Source of the DNA: Phyto melanocephala
Lineage: Eukaryota > Arthropoda > Insecta > Diptera > Rhinophoridae
Direction: 5' to 3'
Assembly: GCA_941918925.1 (NCBI GenBank)
Contig: OW799234.1
Span: 85,076,497-85,140,496, forward strand
Length of the DNA stretch: 64,000 bases
Made by a program: the position numbers and the translations under genes. Shown in pieces: positions 35,401 to 45,673 of the stretch (positions are counted from its first letter, which is position 1; each line of letters starts with the position of its first letter). The notes beneath the pieces are model-generated. The model worked only from the letters and a program-made list of their open reading frames with translations, was not told the DNA's origin and ran no database searches.

Positions 35401-35961
35401 TAGTATTTAGAAAAATTATGTGCAAAAATTGAAGTTTTTGGTAGATTTTAGTGCATTTTTTGACAAATTTGTTAGGAATAATATTTTTTGTGGCATCCCT
35501 GCTAGCAACTACGGCTGCTAAGCCGTATACACACAAACGATCATAAAAAAACAACAAATAAATGTATAACAATAATGTTAATGCATGTGTGCGTTTGTAC
35601 CATAATGGTTGTGCTGTTTTCATAACCCAAGCAAGTGCATTTTTATTAAATCAAAACGCATGCATAATTTCTACTTGATGCTCTCGCTTGAATTGTAAAA
35701 ACGGTTACTCATTTTACTCGCTTTTTTTTACGGATAATCGATAACACTTAAGTACTTAAGTCCAATTTGTTGTACTGTGTACAATATAGAGTATTTATGC
35801 GAAAAATACTTAGATTTCGGTTACTTGTATATACTTATGCCGAACATCAAACGAGTATGTACGGATAGAGTAATTTTTTTAGCTGTAACCGTATGCACTT
35901 ATACATGTTTTGCTAATAATACTCAATGTATATCCGAAGTTGTAATCGTTGTCATTCACTG
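32425..35961. mobile_element. 3.5-kb non-autonomous hAT element with perfect target duplication
   Basis: 3537 bp bounded by GTATGCAC on both sides (32417-32424 and 35962-35969), matching the hAT nTnnnnAn target rule. Ends are CAGAGTCTGAC and, inverted, CAGTGAATGAC, in line with the hAT CAG(A/T)G start. Subterminal DNA on both sides is full of ACTCGT/GAGTAT and CGGTTA motifs. No transposase frame is found inside; the longest frames are AT-rich and not hAT-like. A 21-bp array lies at 32636-32770. Confidence 0.92.
32636..32770. repeat. 21-bp tandem array with palindromic core
   Basis: About six perfect units of ACTTATAAGTATTGGCAAAA plus T, each containing the palindrome ACTTATAAGT. Because 21 is divisible by 3, frames on both strands stay open (YKYWQNT repeats), but this is not evidence of a protein. 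It lies about 210 bp from the left end of the hAT. Confidence 0.95.
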
Positions 35962-36152
35962 GTATGCACGTATTTTATATGGGATGAATGGTGATACAAA
36001 CAATTGTTATTGCATGACTACACGTTGTGAAGGGTATATAAGATTCGGCACGGCCGAATATAGCACTGTTACTTGTTTTAATTAAAATCGGTCATAAAAT
36101 GTGAGCGTAAACTGCGTAGCAAGAAATCGATCAGATTATATTACCGATTTAA

Positions 36153-36968
36153 ATAAAAGCAAGTAAGAGCGCTATATTCGGCCGTGCCGAATCTTATATA
36201 CCCTTCACAACGTGTAGTCATGCAAAACCAGTAGTTTGTGTCACCATTCATCCCATATTAAATACGTACATACATATAAAAACATACATATATAAAAACA
36301 TCCCATTGTAAAATTATAAATTCACGTATGTATGTTAAAAAAACAAAAAAAAAAATAAAAAAAATAAAAAAAAAAATTTTTTAAAAAATTTAAAAAAAAA
36401 ATTTTAAAAAAATTATTATATATATAATATATATAAAACAAAAAAAAAAATAAAAAAAAAATCAAAAAAAAAAAAAATAATAAAAATATAATAAATAAAA
36501 TATATTAAATAAAAAATAAAAAAAATAAAAAAAAATTAAAAAAAAATTTTTTTGGTTCAGTTGGGATTTGATGCCACGTTTTCTCTAACCAGTATACACG
36601 TTTGTATGTATGTATGTTGTTGTTGTAATGTTGTTTTTGTGAAAAAAAAATCGGGTTGGTCGTGGGTTTTTGCTCATATCTCAGTTGTTTATGTACCGAT
36701 GTTTCTGAATTTCAATACCGATCTACTCCCGAATATTTCTGATATTCTAATACCTTACCCGGGTCCAACCTATGTCGGGGGGCTTCAAAAAGTTGATTTC
36801 AACATACACACGGACAGACGGACAGACTGACAGAGCTTAATCGACTCCCCTATTCATATGCTTTCAGAAAATATATATTTTATGGGGTCGGAAATGAAAA
36901 TTGTAGAAATTTCATACGGAATGACAAACTTATATATACCCTTTTTCACTGTGTGAAGGGTATACAAA
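36153..36968 (-). mobile_element. Helentron, full length
   Basis: Terminal hairpin at 36176-36192 and 5' tip TTCACTGTGTGAAGGGTATA at the right. It lies head to head with the split copy, about 75 bp away, forming a long inverted pair. Confidence 0.88.
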
Positions 36969-37500
36969 TATGTCATTTAACAGGATTTTCCTGCAGATGT
37001 GCACAAATTCTATCCTATTTATATTGGTTCAGTATTTTAAGCGTTAATGTGTAGCTAAATTTTAAGCTAGTTACGTTTTGGAACAGTCATATAACTAATT
37101 GTAATGAAACTGCAGCAAAAGTGATAGATCTCGCAATGACTGAAAATTAATTAACTATGAAATTAGATTGAAAAAATTCTTAGCGCCGATAATTATATTG
37201 TTCAGTATGTTGTGTGAGTAAGCGATAGGTGGTGATAGTCTGTAAAGTAGTCATTGGCGTAGCTACAAATTTTTCTTTGGGTGGAAAAAGCTTAAAAATT
37301 TGTTTTTTGATAAGGATCAAAATTTTAAACTGAGTTAATTTTATATGTATTTTAAATGTAAATAGTTAATTTTTTCAAATTCTGATGGGAGAGTTGCACC
37401 CCCAATAAAGGTCTGTGAACGCCCATGAAACTAGTATAAAACTATATACAAATAAATCAGTACGGCTTTTAAAACAACCTAATCAATACTTTGACATATA

Positions 37501-37973
37501 AAACAAGTAAGAGTACTATATTCGGATGTGCCGAATCTTATATACCCTTCACAACGTGTAGTCAGGCAATAACAATTGTTCGATCACCTGTCATCTCATT
37601 AATATGAAACTTAAAAACATCCCATTGTAAAATTATAAATTAAGTTTATGTATGTATGTACATATGTATGTTTAAAAAAATTAAAAAAAAATAATAATAA
37701 AAAATTACTGATCTACCGATCTGCTCCCGAATATTTCTGATATTTTGGTACCTTACACGGATCTTGAAAATGTCTGGGAGCTTCAAAAAGTTTATTTCAA
37801 CATACACACGGACAGATGGACAATGCTTAATTGACTCCCCTATTCATAAGCTTTCAGTAAATATATAATTTATGGGGTTGGAAAAGAAAATTGTAGAAAT
37901 TTCACACGGAATGACAAACCTATGTATATATATATATATATATACCCTTACACTCACTATGAAGGGTATAAAA
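37501..37973 (-). mobile_element. Helentron, shortened
   Basis: Left end AACAAGTAAGAGTACTATAT with a mutated hairpin (ATTCGGATGTGCCGAAT); right tip ACTATGAAGGGTATAAAAA. The stretch 36969-37500 shows nothing further. Confidence 0.85.
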
Positions 37974-38229
37974 AGGACACATGTAACTATACAATAGTCT
38001 GAAGATAAAAACGAATATTTGGGGGATTCACAGTAGTGTCATAAAGTCATATGTCCTATAAAAATAGCATGAAAAATTAAGACTATTGTGAACAACCCCT
38101 CATAATTAAGTGTGCTATTTTGAATTTAAATCAGCTGATGTAAAACAAATTTAAAAATAATATTTTCTTTCATAATGCCAAAAACAAGTAAAAAACAAAA
38201 TAATAGTCAGTTTGTGCGAAAAGTGCATT

Positions 38230-39156
38230 GAGCTAGTTTACACGAAGGGACATGTTCCTGCGACTCTGCTTGCGTTGGCTTGAATTTTCTTTTGGTGTCC
38301 CTTCTAAAATCTTCTTGCGTTTACATGAAGGGATTTTGTTGCAGGGACAAAGCGACTTTTTGACGTTAAATTAACTAATTCTTTTTATCCCTTCATTCGT
38401 AAGAAGGGCTGCCATACATATACAATTTATAATTGGTCAACAGTAGCAGAGGCAATACAAGTATTTAAAAAAGCAAAATTAAATAAATTTCAAGAAACAT
38501 AATGGCTGATATTTCTAAAGAAGAAATTATTGAAGAAATTTGAAAATAAATATAGATATTATTTTATTTATTATAAATATTAATATCTTTTCGTCTTGAT
38601 AATTTTTCACAAACTGACAAACATAGAAAAAATATTGAACATATAAAAAATAACTACTATGAATAAGAATTTATATTGAAACTATAAAAACGTTCAAGTA
38701 ATTCTAACAAAATTGTTGACCTAACTAAACTGGCTGTTGAAGCGTTAGATCTAGATGATGCTGGAAATATATAAATAATTTTTAATTTGCTAAAATGCTA
38801 TAAAAACGCAAATAGTTTACCAAATAAAAGAAGACGAAAATAGTGGGTAAAACCATGGAGGTTAGAGCAAGAGATAAGCGGCTTATGTTATTTCGAATAA
38901 ATGATCTTTCATTGGATATTTCATATTTTTTTTTTGGCAAATTCCATAAAATATCAGTCTGGCAACACCGGTCACACATAACATGACAAGAATACAAGAG
39001 AACGAAAGATGTAAAAGAGAAATGTCAAATTTGTCCCCTCAAATTCACAAAACGTGCGACAATTGCTACCCCGTACTCAACGCCGCACCCTTCACCACCA
39101 AAGTCGTGTCGCAGGGGACATGTCCCTGGGACATGTCCCTTCATGTAAACACGCTC
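38230..39156. mobile_element. PIF/Harbinger-like element remnant
   Basis: Inverted ends GAGCTAGTTTACACGAAGGG and GAGCGTGTTTACATGAAGGG, flanked by ATT on both sides as a possible 3-bp duplication. At about 38800-38930 the plus strand reads PNKRRRK, a stop, then WVKPWRLEQE, which resembles the WVRPW motif at the start of Harbinger nucleases. The rest of the nuclease is absent. A fragment similar to its right part lies inverted near 52960-53070. Confidence 0.75.
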
Positions 39157-39765
39157 ATTTTAGATGTTGTAATGGCATACTCAAGTAAATAAATTAAATT
39201 TTGTTTGATAAACAAAAACAGCAGAGTCCTTAGCCGATCTTATTTGACGCCACCAGTGATTTGTTATCAAAAACTAGCAACTGCGCTCAAGTTTGGATGT
39301 CGGCCCGATAAAATTATACAATGAACGGCGACGGCTTACAAAAACTGTTGCGGCTTGGCTTAGACGGCTTAGCCGTTTAGCACAGGTCTCTGCTTATTAA
39401 ATACGACAGCACAATAAACATAGCGTACAAAGTTCTATTATAATAAGACACTTTTTGTTTGAAAAGCAACAACATTTTTAAACCATTGTAAAATTTTAGG
39501 ACAATATGACATGATAAGACACCTTGTGAATCACCCAATTATATATCTAACTAAATATACATATACTAAAAAGTAAGGCACATTAAGGTAAATACTCGTA
39601 TTTTTCAGACTCACCATTTTTTTGTCATTTGTCAAACTAATTCTTTTTATTTTTTGGTACAATAAATAATTTGCAGTTTCAGTTTGTTTAAAACGTATTA
39701 AAAAAAAAACAAAGAATAAAAAGTTTTTACATTGATGTTTCTTAAAAATTATTAAAATTAAAGAA

Positions 39766-40340
39766 AACAAGTAGAGCACTATATTCGGCTGTGCCGAATC
39801 TTATATACCCACCAAAATTTTGTATACTTTTAAAGCACAAAATTTTTATTTTGTTATTAAGTGTAATCGCTATGGAATAATCTCTTTATACTAAAAAATG
39901 TATCACTTTCTTTGTAGAACTTCGATATACTAGTAAAATGTTGTCGTAAATTTAGTCTTTCAATGAAAGTAGGCGCGTCAATAAAGTTTCTGCTAATAAA
40001 TACAACTTAGATATTTCAATATGGTCCTTTATTCTTCCAAAAACTTTGTCCATAGAGAAATTATATGAATTTAAGATAAACCGTTATATGGGAGGAAGGT
40101 GTTAAAGTGGGCGTGTCACCTAAATTTTCTGGCATAACAATGACATTGACTAGAAAGATATATGTAGCAAATTTTATCATCATACCTTTAATTTTGTCGG
40201 TTTTATAAGCTTTTCAATTTCATTAACAGTAGATAACTTGAAAAGTGTGCGTTATAGTAGACGTGTCGAAATAGTTTCTGCATATAAACTCGACTCAGAT
40301 ATTTCAATATAGAGCCCTTTATTCTTCCAAAATCTTTATT
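39766..40340 (-). mobile_element. Helentron subfamily B, 3' part
   Basis: Starts AACAAGTAGAGCACTATATT with the hairpin ATTCGGCTGTGCCGAAT, then ATACCCACCAAAATTTTGTA. Contains GTGGGCGTGTCACC. It runs directly into a hAT transposase fragment at about 40341, and its last third is part of the tandem duplication. Confidence 0.78.
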
Positions 40341-41093
40341 CGTGGCGACTGTCTTAACCGGCTATATGATTTAAAACAGGAAGTCTTAGAGTTTTTAGAA
40401 AAAGAAAATATCGATGAGTCGGCAAAAAATTGTTTAAAAGATACACAATTCATATCAGATCTAGCTTTTCTAGCTGATACAACTTCTTTGCTTAATGATT
40501 TCATTTTAGAGCTTCAAGGAAAAGGTAAAAATATATCTGATATTTGTAAAATTTTATTTAATTTTAAAACAAAACTTTTTCTTATACTTTGCCAAATTAG
40601 ATCAGATGACTTTTCCAGTTTTAAAAAAACATCTCTATTGCGCGAATCGCTGTGCGATGCTGTGAAAACTAAACGAGTTGAAATTTTTGATACACTGCTC
40701 AACAGTTTTGAAGACAGGTTTGCAGATTTTAAGAGTATACAACAGCAGTTGGATATATTTAATAACCCTTATAACTGTGATGTTACTCAATATGAGTTCG
40801 ATATACAATCAGAACTTATACTTCTTCGAACCGAAGTCCAAGCTCCTGGAAAAATGGGAATAGAATTCTGGAAAAATCTAAATGATTTCGATTTTCCAGA
40901 GTTAAAAAGCAATGCTTTGAAATTGTTATCCCTTTTTCCTTCTACATATTGCTGCGAACAAATTTTTTCCGACTTAAAAGTTATTTGTTCCAAGCAGAGA
41001 AATAAAATAAGTTCTTCAAATTCAAAACATATTTTGTTAATAAGAAATTGTTACGAAACCTTAAATTTGGAAAACTTAATTTATAATGCGTAA
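40341..41093 (+). pseudogene. hAT transposase C-terminal fragment, copy 1
   Basis: Open for about 250 codons from the Helentron junction (RGDCLNRLYDLKQEVLEFLE) to the stop at 41091-41093. It has the ISDLAFLADTTSLLNDFILE segment of ZBED5/GTF2IRD2-like hAT proteins and the hAT dimerisation block SLFPSTYCCEQIFSDLKVI with NSKHILLIRN. The N-terminal zinc finger and DDE core are missing, and no start codon is in a natural place (first Met at 40488). It is likely a fragment, although the frame is undamaged. Confidence 0.8.
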
Positions 41094-41467
41094 ATACACT
41101 TAATTTTTTAAGTTTTAATTGTAAATTAATATATAAGATATTTCAATATGGTCCTTTATTCTTCCAAAAAGTTTGTCCATAGAGAAATTATATGAATTTA
41201 AGATAAACCGTTATATGGGAGGAAGGTGTTAAAGTGGGCGTGTCACCTAAATTTTCTGGCATAACAATGACATTGACTAGAAAGATATATGTAGCAAATT
41301 TTATCATCATACCTTTAATTTTGTCGGTTTTATAAGCTTTTCAATTTCATTAACAGTAGATAACTTGAAAAGTGTGCGTTATAGTAGACGTGTCGAAATA
41401 GTTTCTGCATATAAACTCGACTCAGATATTTCAATATAGAGCCCTTTATTCTTCCAAAATCTTTATT

Positions 41468-42211
41468 CGTGGCGACTGTCTTAACCGGCTATATGATTTA
41501 AAACAGGAAGTCTTAGAGTTTTTAGAAAAAGAAAATATCGATGAGTCGGCAAAAAATTGTTTAAAAGATACACAATTCATATCAGATCTAGCTGATACAA
41601 CTTCTTTGCTTAATGATTTCATTTTAGAGCTTCAAGGAAAAGGTAAAAATATATCTGATATTTGTAAAATTTTATTTAATTTTAAAACAAAACTTTTTCT
41701 TATACTTTGCCAAATTAGATCAGATGACTTTTCCAGTTTTAAAAAAACATCTCTATTGCGCGAATCGCTGTGCGATGCTGTGAAAACTAAACGAGTTGAA
41801 ATTTTTGATACACTGCTCAACAGTTTTGAAGACAGGTTTGCAGATTTTAAGAGTATACAACAGCAGTTGGATATATTTAATAACCCTTATAACTGTGATG
41901 TTACTCAATATGAGTTCGATATACAATCAGAACTTATACTTCTTCGAACCGAAGTCCAAGCTCCTGGAAAAATGGGAATAGAATTCTGGAAAAATCTAAA
42001 TGATTTCGATTTTCCAGAATTAAAAAGCAATGCTTTGAAATTGTTATCCCTTTTTCCTTCTACATATTGCTGCGAACAAATTTTTTCCGACTTAAAAGTT
42101 ATTTGTTCCAAGCAGAGAAATAAAATAAGTTCTTCAAATTCAAAACATATTTTGTTAATAAGAAATTGTTACGAAACCTTAAATTTGGAAAACTTAATTT
42201 ATAATGCGTAA
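41468..42211 (+). pseudogene. hAT transposase C-terminal fragment, copy 2
   Basis: Duplicate of the fragment at 40341. It differs by a 9-bp deletion that shortens SDLAFLADTT to SDLADTT and by a silent G-to-A change in the PEL codon. First in-frame Met at 41606. The frame is still open to the stop at 42209-42211. Confidence 0.8.
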
Positions 42212-42416
42212 ATACACTTAATTTTTTAAGTTTTAATTGTAAATTAAAAATTGTATTTAATTTTATTAACTTTTTTTAAACATCATTTCTATTTTGCTTT
42301 TAAAATTAAAATTCATTACATTTGTAATGCTTAGTTTTGTGTTTGTTGGGCAATATTATCATATCCAATACAGACGCATTTCATTTATTGAGAGTTTTGG
42401 ACAGCATTGGTGTAAT

Positions 42417-43775
42417 CAAGAATGATTAAATAAAGATTACGCCATCACGCAGCCATAAAAAAACATTTCTGCACATGTAGGAATTCTGACGTCACTCAAG
42501 CTGTGTTCTCATTGGCTAATATAATTCAGCTGTATAACTAAAACATGACAGTGGGACAAACTGTTATTTTTTTAACTTAATGTTTTAAAAGCAAACAAAT
42601 TCTTTATATATAGTATATATTTTCATTATTATTATTACAATATTTCACTATTATATTAGGTGTAAAATTCATTTTGTTATTTTATAAAATTTTCTTTTTC
42701 GCTTATAAGTATTTTCAGCGATTTCTACATTAAGTTTCCTAATTCTAAGATACATTCGACACCCAAAAAACAGTTTTTTCACGTCTTCACTGGCTTCATT
42801 TTCTCTTGCTTGAAAGTAATAATTTGTTACCATTTAATTTGAAAAATATGGTGTAAGTCTGGAGGCGATCTTCTTCAAAATCAGTCGGCCTTGGAGCATT
42901 TTCCGCTACCAATTTTTCTTCAAAACTATTCGGAATATCATTTTTCTTTTCAGTTTCACGTAGTCCTTCATATACATTTGCAACTTCAGTTTCATTTGCA
43001 GTTTTCGTTTCACTTTCAATAGCACTAGTGTCTAAAGGCGGAACTGCATGGGATTTTAAAATTTTTGCACGCCGTTTGCTAAATTCTATTAATAATGCCT
43101 TAGTAATGTACTGCAAGAATTAATTTTGTTTTAACTTACCCATTTCAAATTTAAAGTTTCTTTCAAAATCTTCTTGCTTGAAATGTAAAGCACAAATTTT
43201 TTCTTTATCCACATTTACAGGCTTCACTCGTTTGCAAAAAATTACCCATAACTCCCGTCGAGCTTCATCTTTTAAAAAATTGTAAAATGATACAGCTGTT
43301 CGAAAACACAAAAGTTTTATTAAATATACGCAAATTATTAGTTTTTAATATAATTTCTCACTTGTTTTTTTGCTGTTACTTTGCTTGGATTTGCCCACTG
43401 CACATTTCATATTTGCTCTCTTTCTTTTCGTTTAACTTTATTTTGTTTTCTGTTTTTATTAGTTTTGCAGCTTTTAAATAACCAAATTTTAACACTTTTT
43501 ATATAGTTTTAATAATTTTAATATTATTTTTATGTATTTATTATAAAATATGTCACGAAATTCATTTTTTATTAAGCACCGATGTAATACTTATTTTTTA
43601 GAACTCTCTCAGTAAATTAATTACAGGGCTGCCAACTATTACAAAATACATAAATTTTTTGTAAGAAATTATAAATTTTACATATGATACAGACTTGGTA
43701 ACCTTTGCGAGGGGATTACTACGTCATCTAACGGTAAATCATGCGCAAGGCGTAATCTTTATTTAATCATTCTTG
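42417..43775 (-). mobile_element. P-like element carrying a THAP gene fragment
   Basis: 1359 bp with perfect 27-bp inverted ends beginning CAAGAATGATTAAATAAAGA and ending in TTACGCC (42417-42443, and inverted at 43749-43775). Flanked by GGTGTAAT on both sides (42409-42416 and 43776-43783), the 8-bp duplication expected for the P superfamily. The only recognisable coding sequence is a THAP domain, which is the N-terminal DNA-binding domain of P transposases. It is therefore internally deleted. Confidence 0.9.
42796..43411 (-). pseudogene. THAP-domain exons of a P-like transposase, broken
   Basis: Probable start at 43411: MKCAVGKSKQSNSKK, then a likely intron (GTGAGA to CGAACAG), then VSFYNFLKDEARRELWVIFC and KICALHFKQEDFERNFKFEM. 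This gives the THAP pattern Cys...Trp...C-x2-H; a Ser stands where the second Cys is expected (C-x4-S). After a stop at 43120 the frame 43116-42796 continues with RRAKILKSHAVPPLDT, the AVPxx end of THAP domains, then an acidic tail. I cannot find splice sites that join the last two parts in frame, so I call it broken. Confidence 0.75.
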
Positions 43776-43827
43776 GGTGTAATTACATAAGGTGATAGCG
43801 TAATGGAGAGTGATTTTCGGCTCTCTT

Positions 43828-44876
43828 TTTATACCCTTCACCTGTGGTGCACAAGGGTATATATAGCTTTGTCATTCCGTTTGTAATTTCTACAATTTTC
43901 ATTCCCGAACCCATAAAGTATATATTTTCTGAAAGCTTATGAATAGAGGAGTCGATTAAGCCCTGACCGTCTGTCCGTCTATCCGTCTGCCCGTCTGTCC
44001 GTGTGTTGGTTGAAATCAACTTTTAGAAGCAACTATATGTTCCTCAGATTTGTATATGGTATCAATCTCTTGGAAATATCCAGGAATGAATCGCTATTGA
44101 AATTCAGCACAATCGCCCCATAACTTTCTGAGATATGAGCAAAAAACCACGACCACCTCGTTTTTTTTTCACAATTACAACAACAACATACATACATACA
44201 TGTAAAAAACATACCAAACAAAAAAAATTAAAAAAAAAAAAAATATTAAAAATAAGAAAAAAATAGCTACAAAAAAAAAATTTTAAAAAAAATTTAAAAA
44301 AATTTTTTAAAAATTTTTCTAAAAAAATTTAAAAAAAATATAATATAAAAAAAAATATAAGTAAAAGTGCTATATTCGGCCGTGCCGAATCTTATATACC
44401 CTTCACAACGTGTAGTCATGCAATAACAATTGTTTGTATCACCATTCATCCCATATAAAATACGTGCATACGTACACGTTAGAATAAATGTGGCATCGAA
44501 TCCCAGCTGAGCCAAAAAAATTTTATTTTATTTTATTTAATATATTATTTATATTTTATTATTTTTTTTTTATTTTTTTTTAATTTTTTTAAAAAATTTT
44601 TTTAGAAAAATTATAAAATAAAATAATTATAAAAAAATTTTTAAAAAAAATTTAAAAAAAAATATAAAAAAAAATAATAAAATATAAATAATATCTTAAA
44701 TAACATAAGATAAAATTTTTTTGGCTCAGCTGGGATTCGATGCCACATTTAGTCTAACCAGTATATACATATGTACGTATTTTATATGAGATGAATGGTG
44801 ATACAAACAATTGTTATTGCATGACTACACGTTGTGAAGGGTACGGCCGAATATAGCACTGTTACTTGTTTTTTAT
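43828..44876 (+). mobile_element. Helentron interrupted by an inverted Helentron fragment
   Basis: Plus-strand 5' tip at 43833 (CACCTGTGGTGCACAAGGGT) down to about 44350. Then a minus-strand 3' end, 44357 to about 44630 (GTGCTATATTCGGCCGTGCC...), then plus-strand sequence again from about 44700 to 44876. The final hairpin has lost one arm (AGGGTACGGCCGAATATAGC). Confidence 0.8.
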
Positions 44877-45070
44877 TTATATTGTCTATTTTTTTAACAA
44901 TCCACAATTATTATGGTGAATGCCAAATTGTTATCTGGCAAGCCTAGTTAAAACAAACAACTTCATAATGACTACGCGAGTCATACGTGCTCATGGTCGT
45001 CTTTTTTGCATGAACGACAATAGCAGTGGAGTTTAATATACATTGGGGCACCAAAAAAATAAGCTGAGCT

Positions 45071-45228
45071 CATGGTGTAATCACATAAGGTGTCTATCTT
45101 TTTTAATATATGGAGTTTGACAATTCTTGGCACTGAAATTTCTTTTTTTTATATATTAAGTTTGACAAACATTGGGAAAAAAAAAATAATCAGCTGAGCT
45201 GGCACGCTACCTGTATAAGTGTACACTG
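45071..45228. mobile_element. P-like MITE
   Basis: Left CATGGTGTAATCACATAAGG; right end inverted CAGTGTACACTTATACAGGT. Shares AGTTTGACAA and ATAATCAGCTGAGCT with the other copies. No matching 8-bp duplication is seen, so one edge may be rearranged. 45237-45673 holds no other feature. Confidence 0.7.
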
Positions 45229-45673
45229 CAATGAAGTATTTAAAAATTTTTAAATAACAGAAAAAAATTGTGTGACAATATGCATATAATTATGTATGAA
45301 AATGCACGTGTTTTTTAATTGTTGTTTGTTGCCGGGATGCATATACCTTATTAATATGTCTTTATCACTATCTGATAATTGAATTTTTAAACAAAAAATG
45401 AGAAACAACGGCTGTATCTAAGTTTTTTTCTTTTACTGTATCTACCGTACATACATACTTATATCCTAATGCAAGTTTCATTATATAGAATACGTAATTA
45501 TAATACTTTTAATATGACACTAAAAATTTATTTAATTATAGATTTAGTTAAATCAACAAATTTAGATAAGAAACATACATACGTCAATAAAAGCCGTTTC
45601 ATTTTAGCTAAAAATCAGCATTTACTATAAAAAGAAGTGTGTAGAAGGCAAAAATAACTAAAGTATTAAAAAA

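Larger units (their letters stand above)
31774..36081 (+). mobile_element. Helentron split by a hAT insertion
   Basis: Left part 31774-32424 starts at the CACCTGTGGTGCACAAGGGT tip and runs to GTGTACGTATGCAC. Right part 35962-36081 resumes GTATGCACGTATTTTATATG and ends with the hairpin and CACTGTTACTTGTTTT. The uninterrupted copy at 44357-44520 shows the empty site on the other strand. Confidence 0.93.
40009..42247. repeat. 1.1-kb near-identical tandem duplication
   Basis: Unit 1 is about 40009-41135, and unit 2 about 41136-42247. I see only a few differences: two base changes (in AAAACTTTGTCC and CCAGAGTTAAAA) and a 9-bp in-frame loss in unit 2 between two CTAGCT repeats. Each unit contains part of a Helentron and one hAT transposase fragment. 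The junction is at AATTAATATATAAGATATTT. Confidence 0.95.
42405..43827 (+). mobile_element. P-like MITE left end, split by a P-like THAP element
   Basis: Reads CATTGGTGTAAT at 42405-42416 and resumes GGTGTAATTACATAAGGTGA at 43776, like the left end CATGGTGTAATTACATAAGG of the MITE at 53503. It then ends at a Helentron insertion near 43828; the right end was not found. Confidence 0.75.

Noticed and set aside
38021..38102. Tiny MITE with GGGGATTCACA-like ends
   Set aside because: Ends are only loosely inverted (GGGGGATTCACAGTAGT against GGGGTTGTTCACAATAGT); a similar phrase occurs near 39430-39540, but the boundaries are not supportable.
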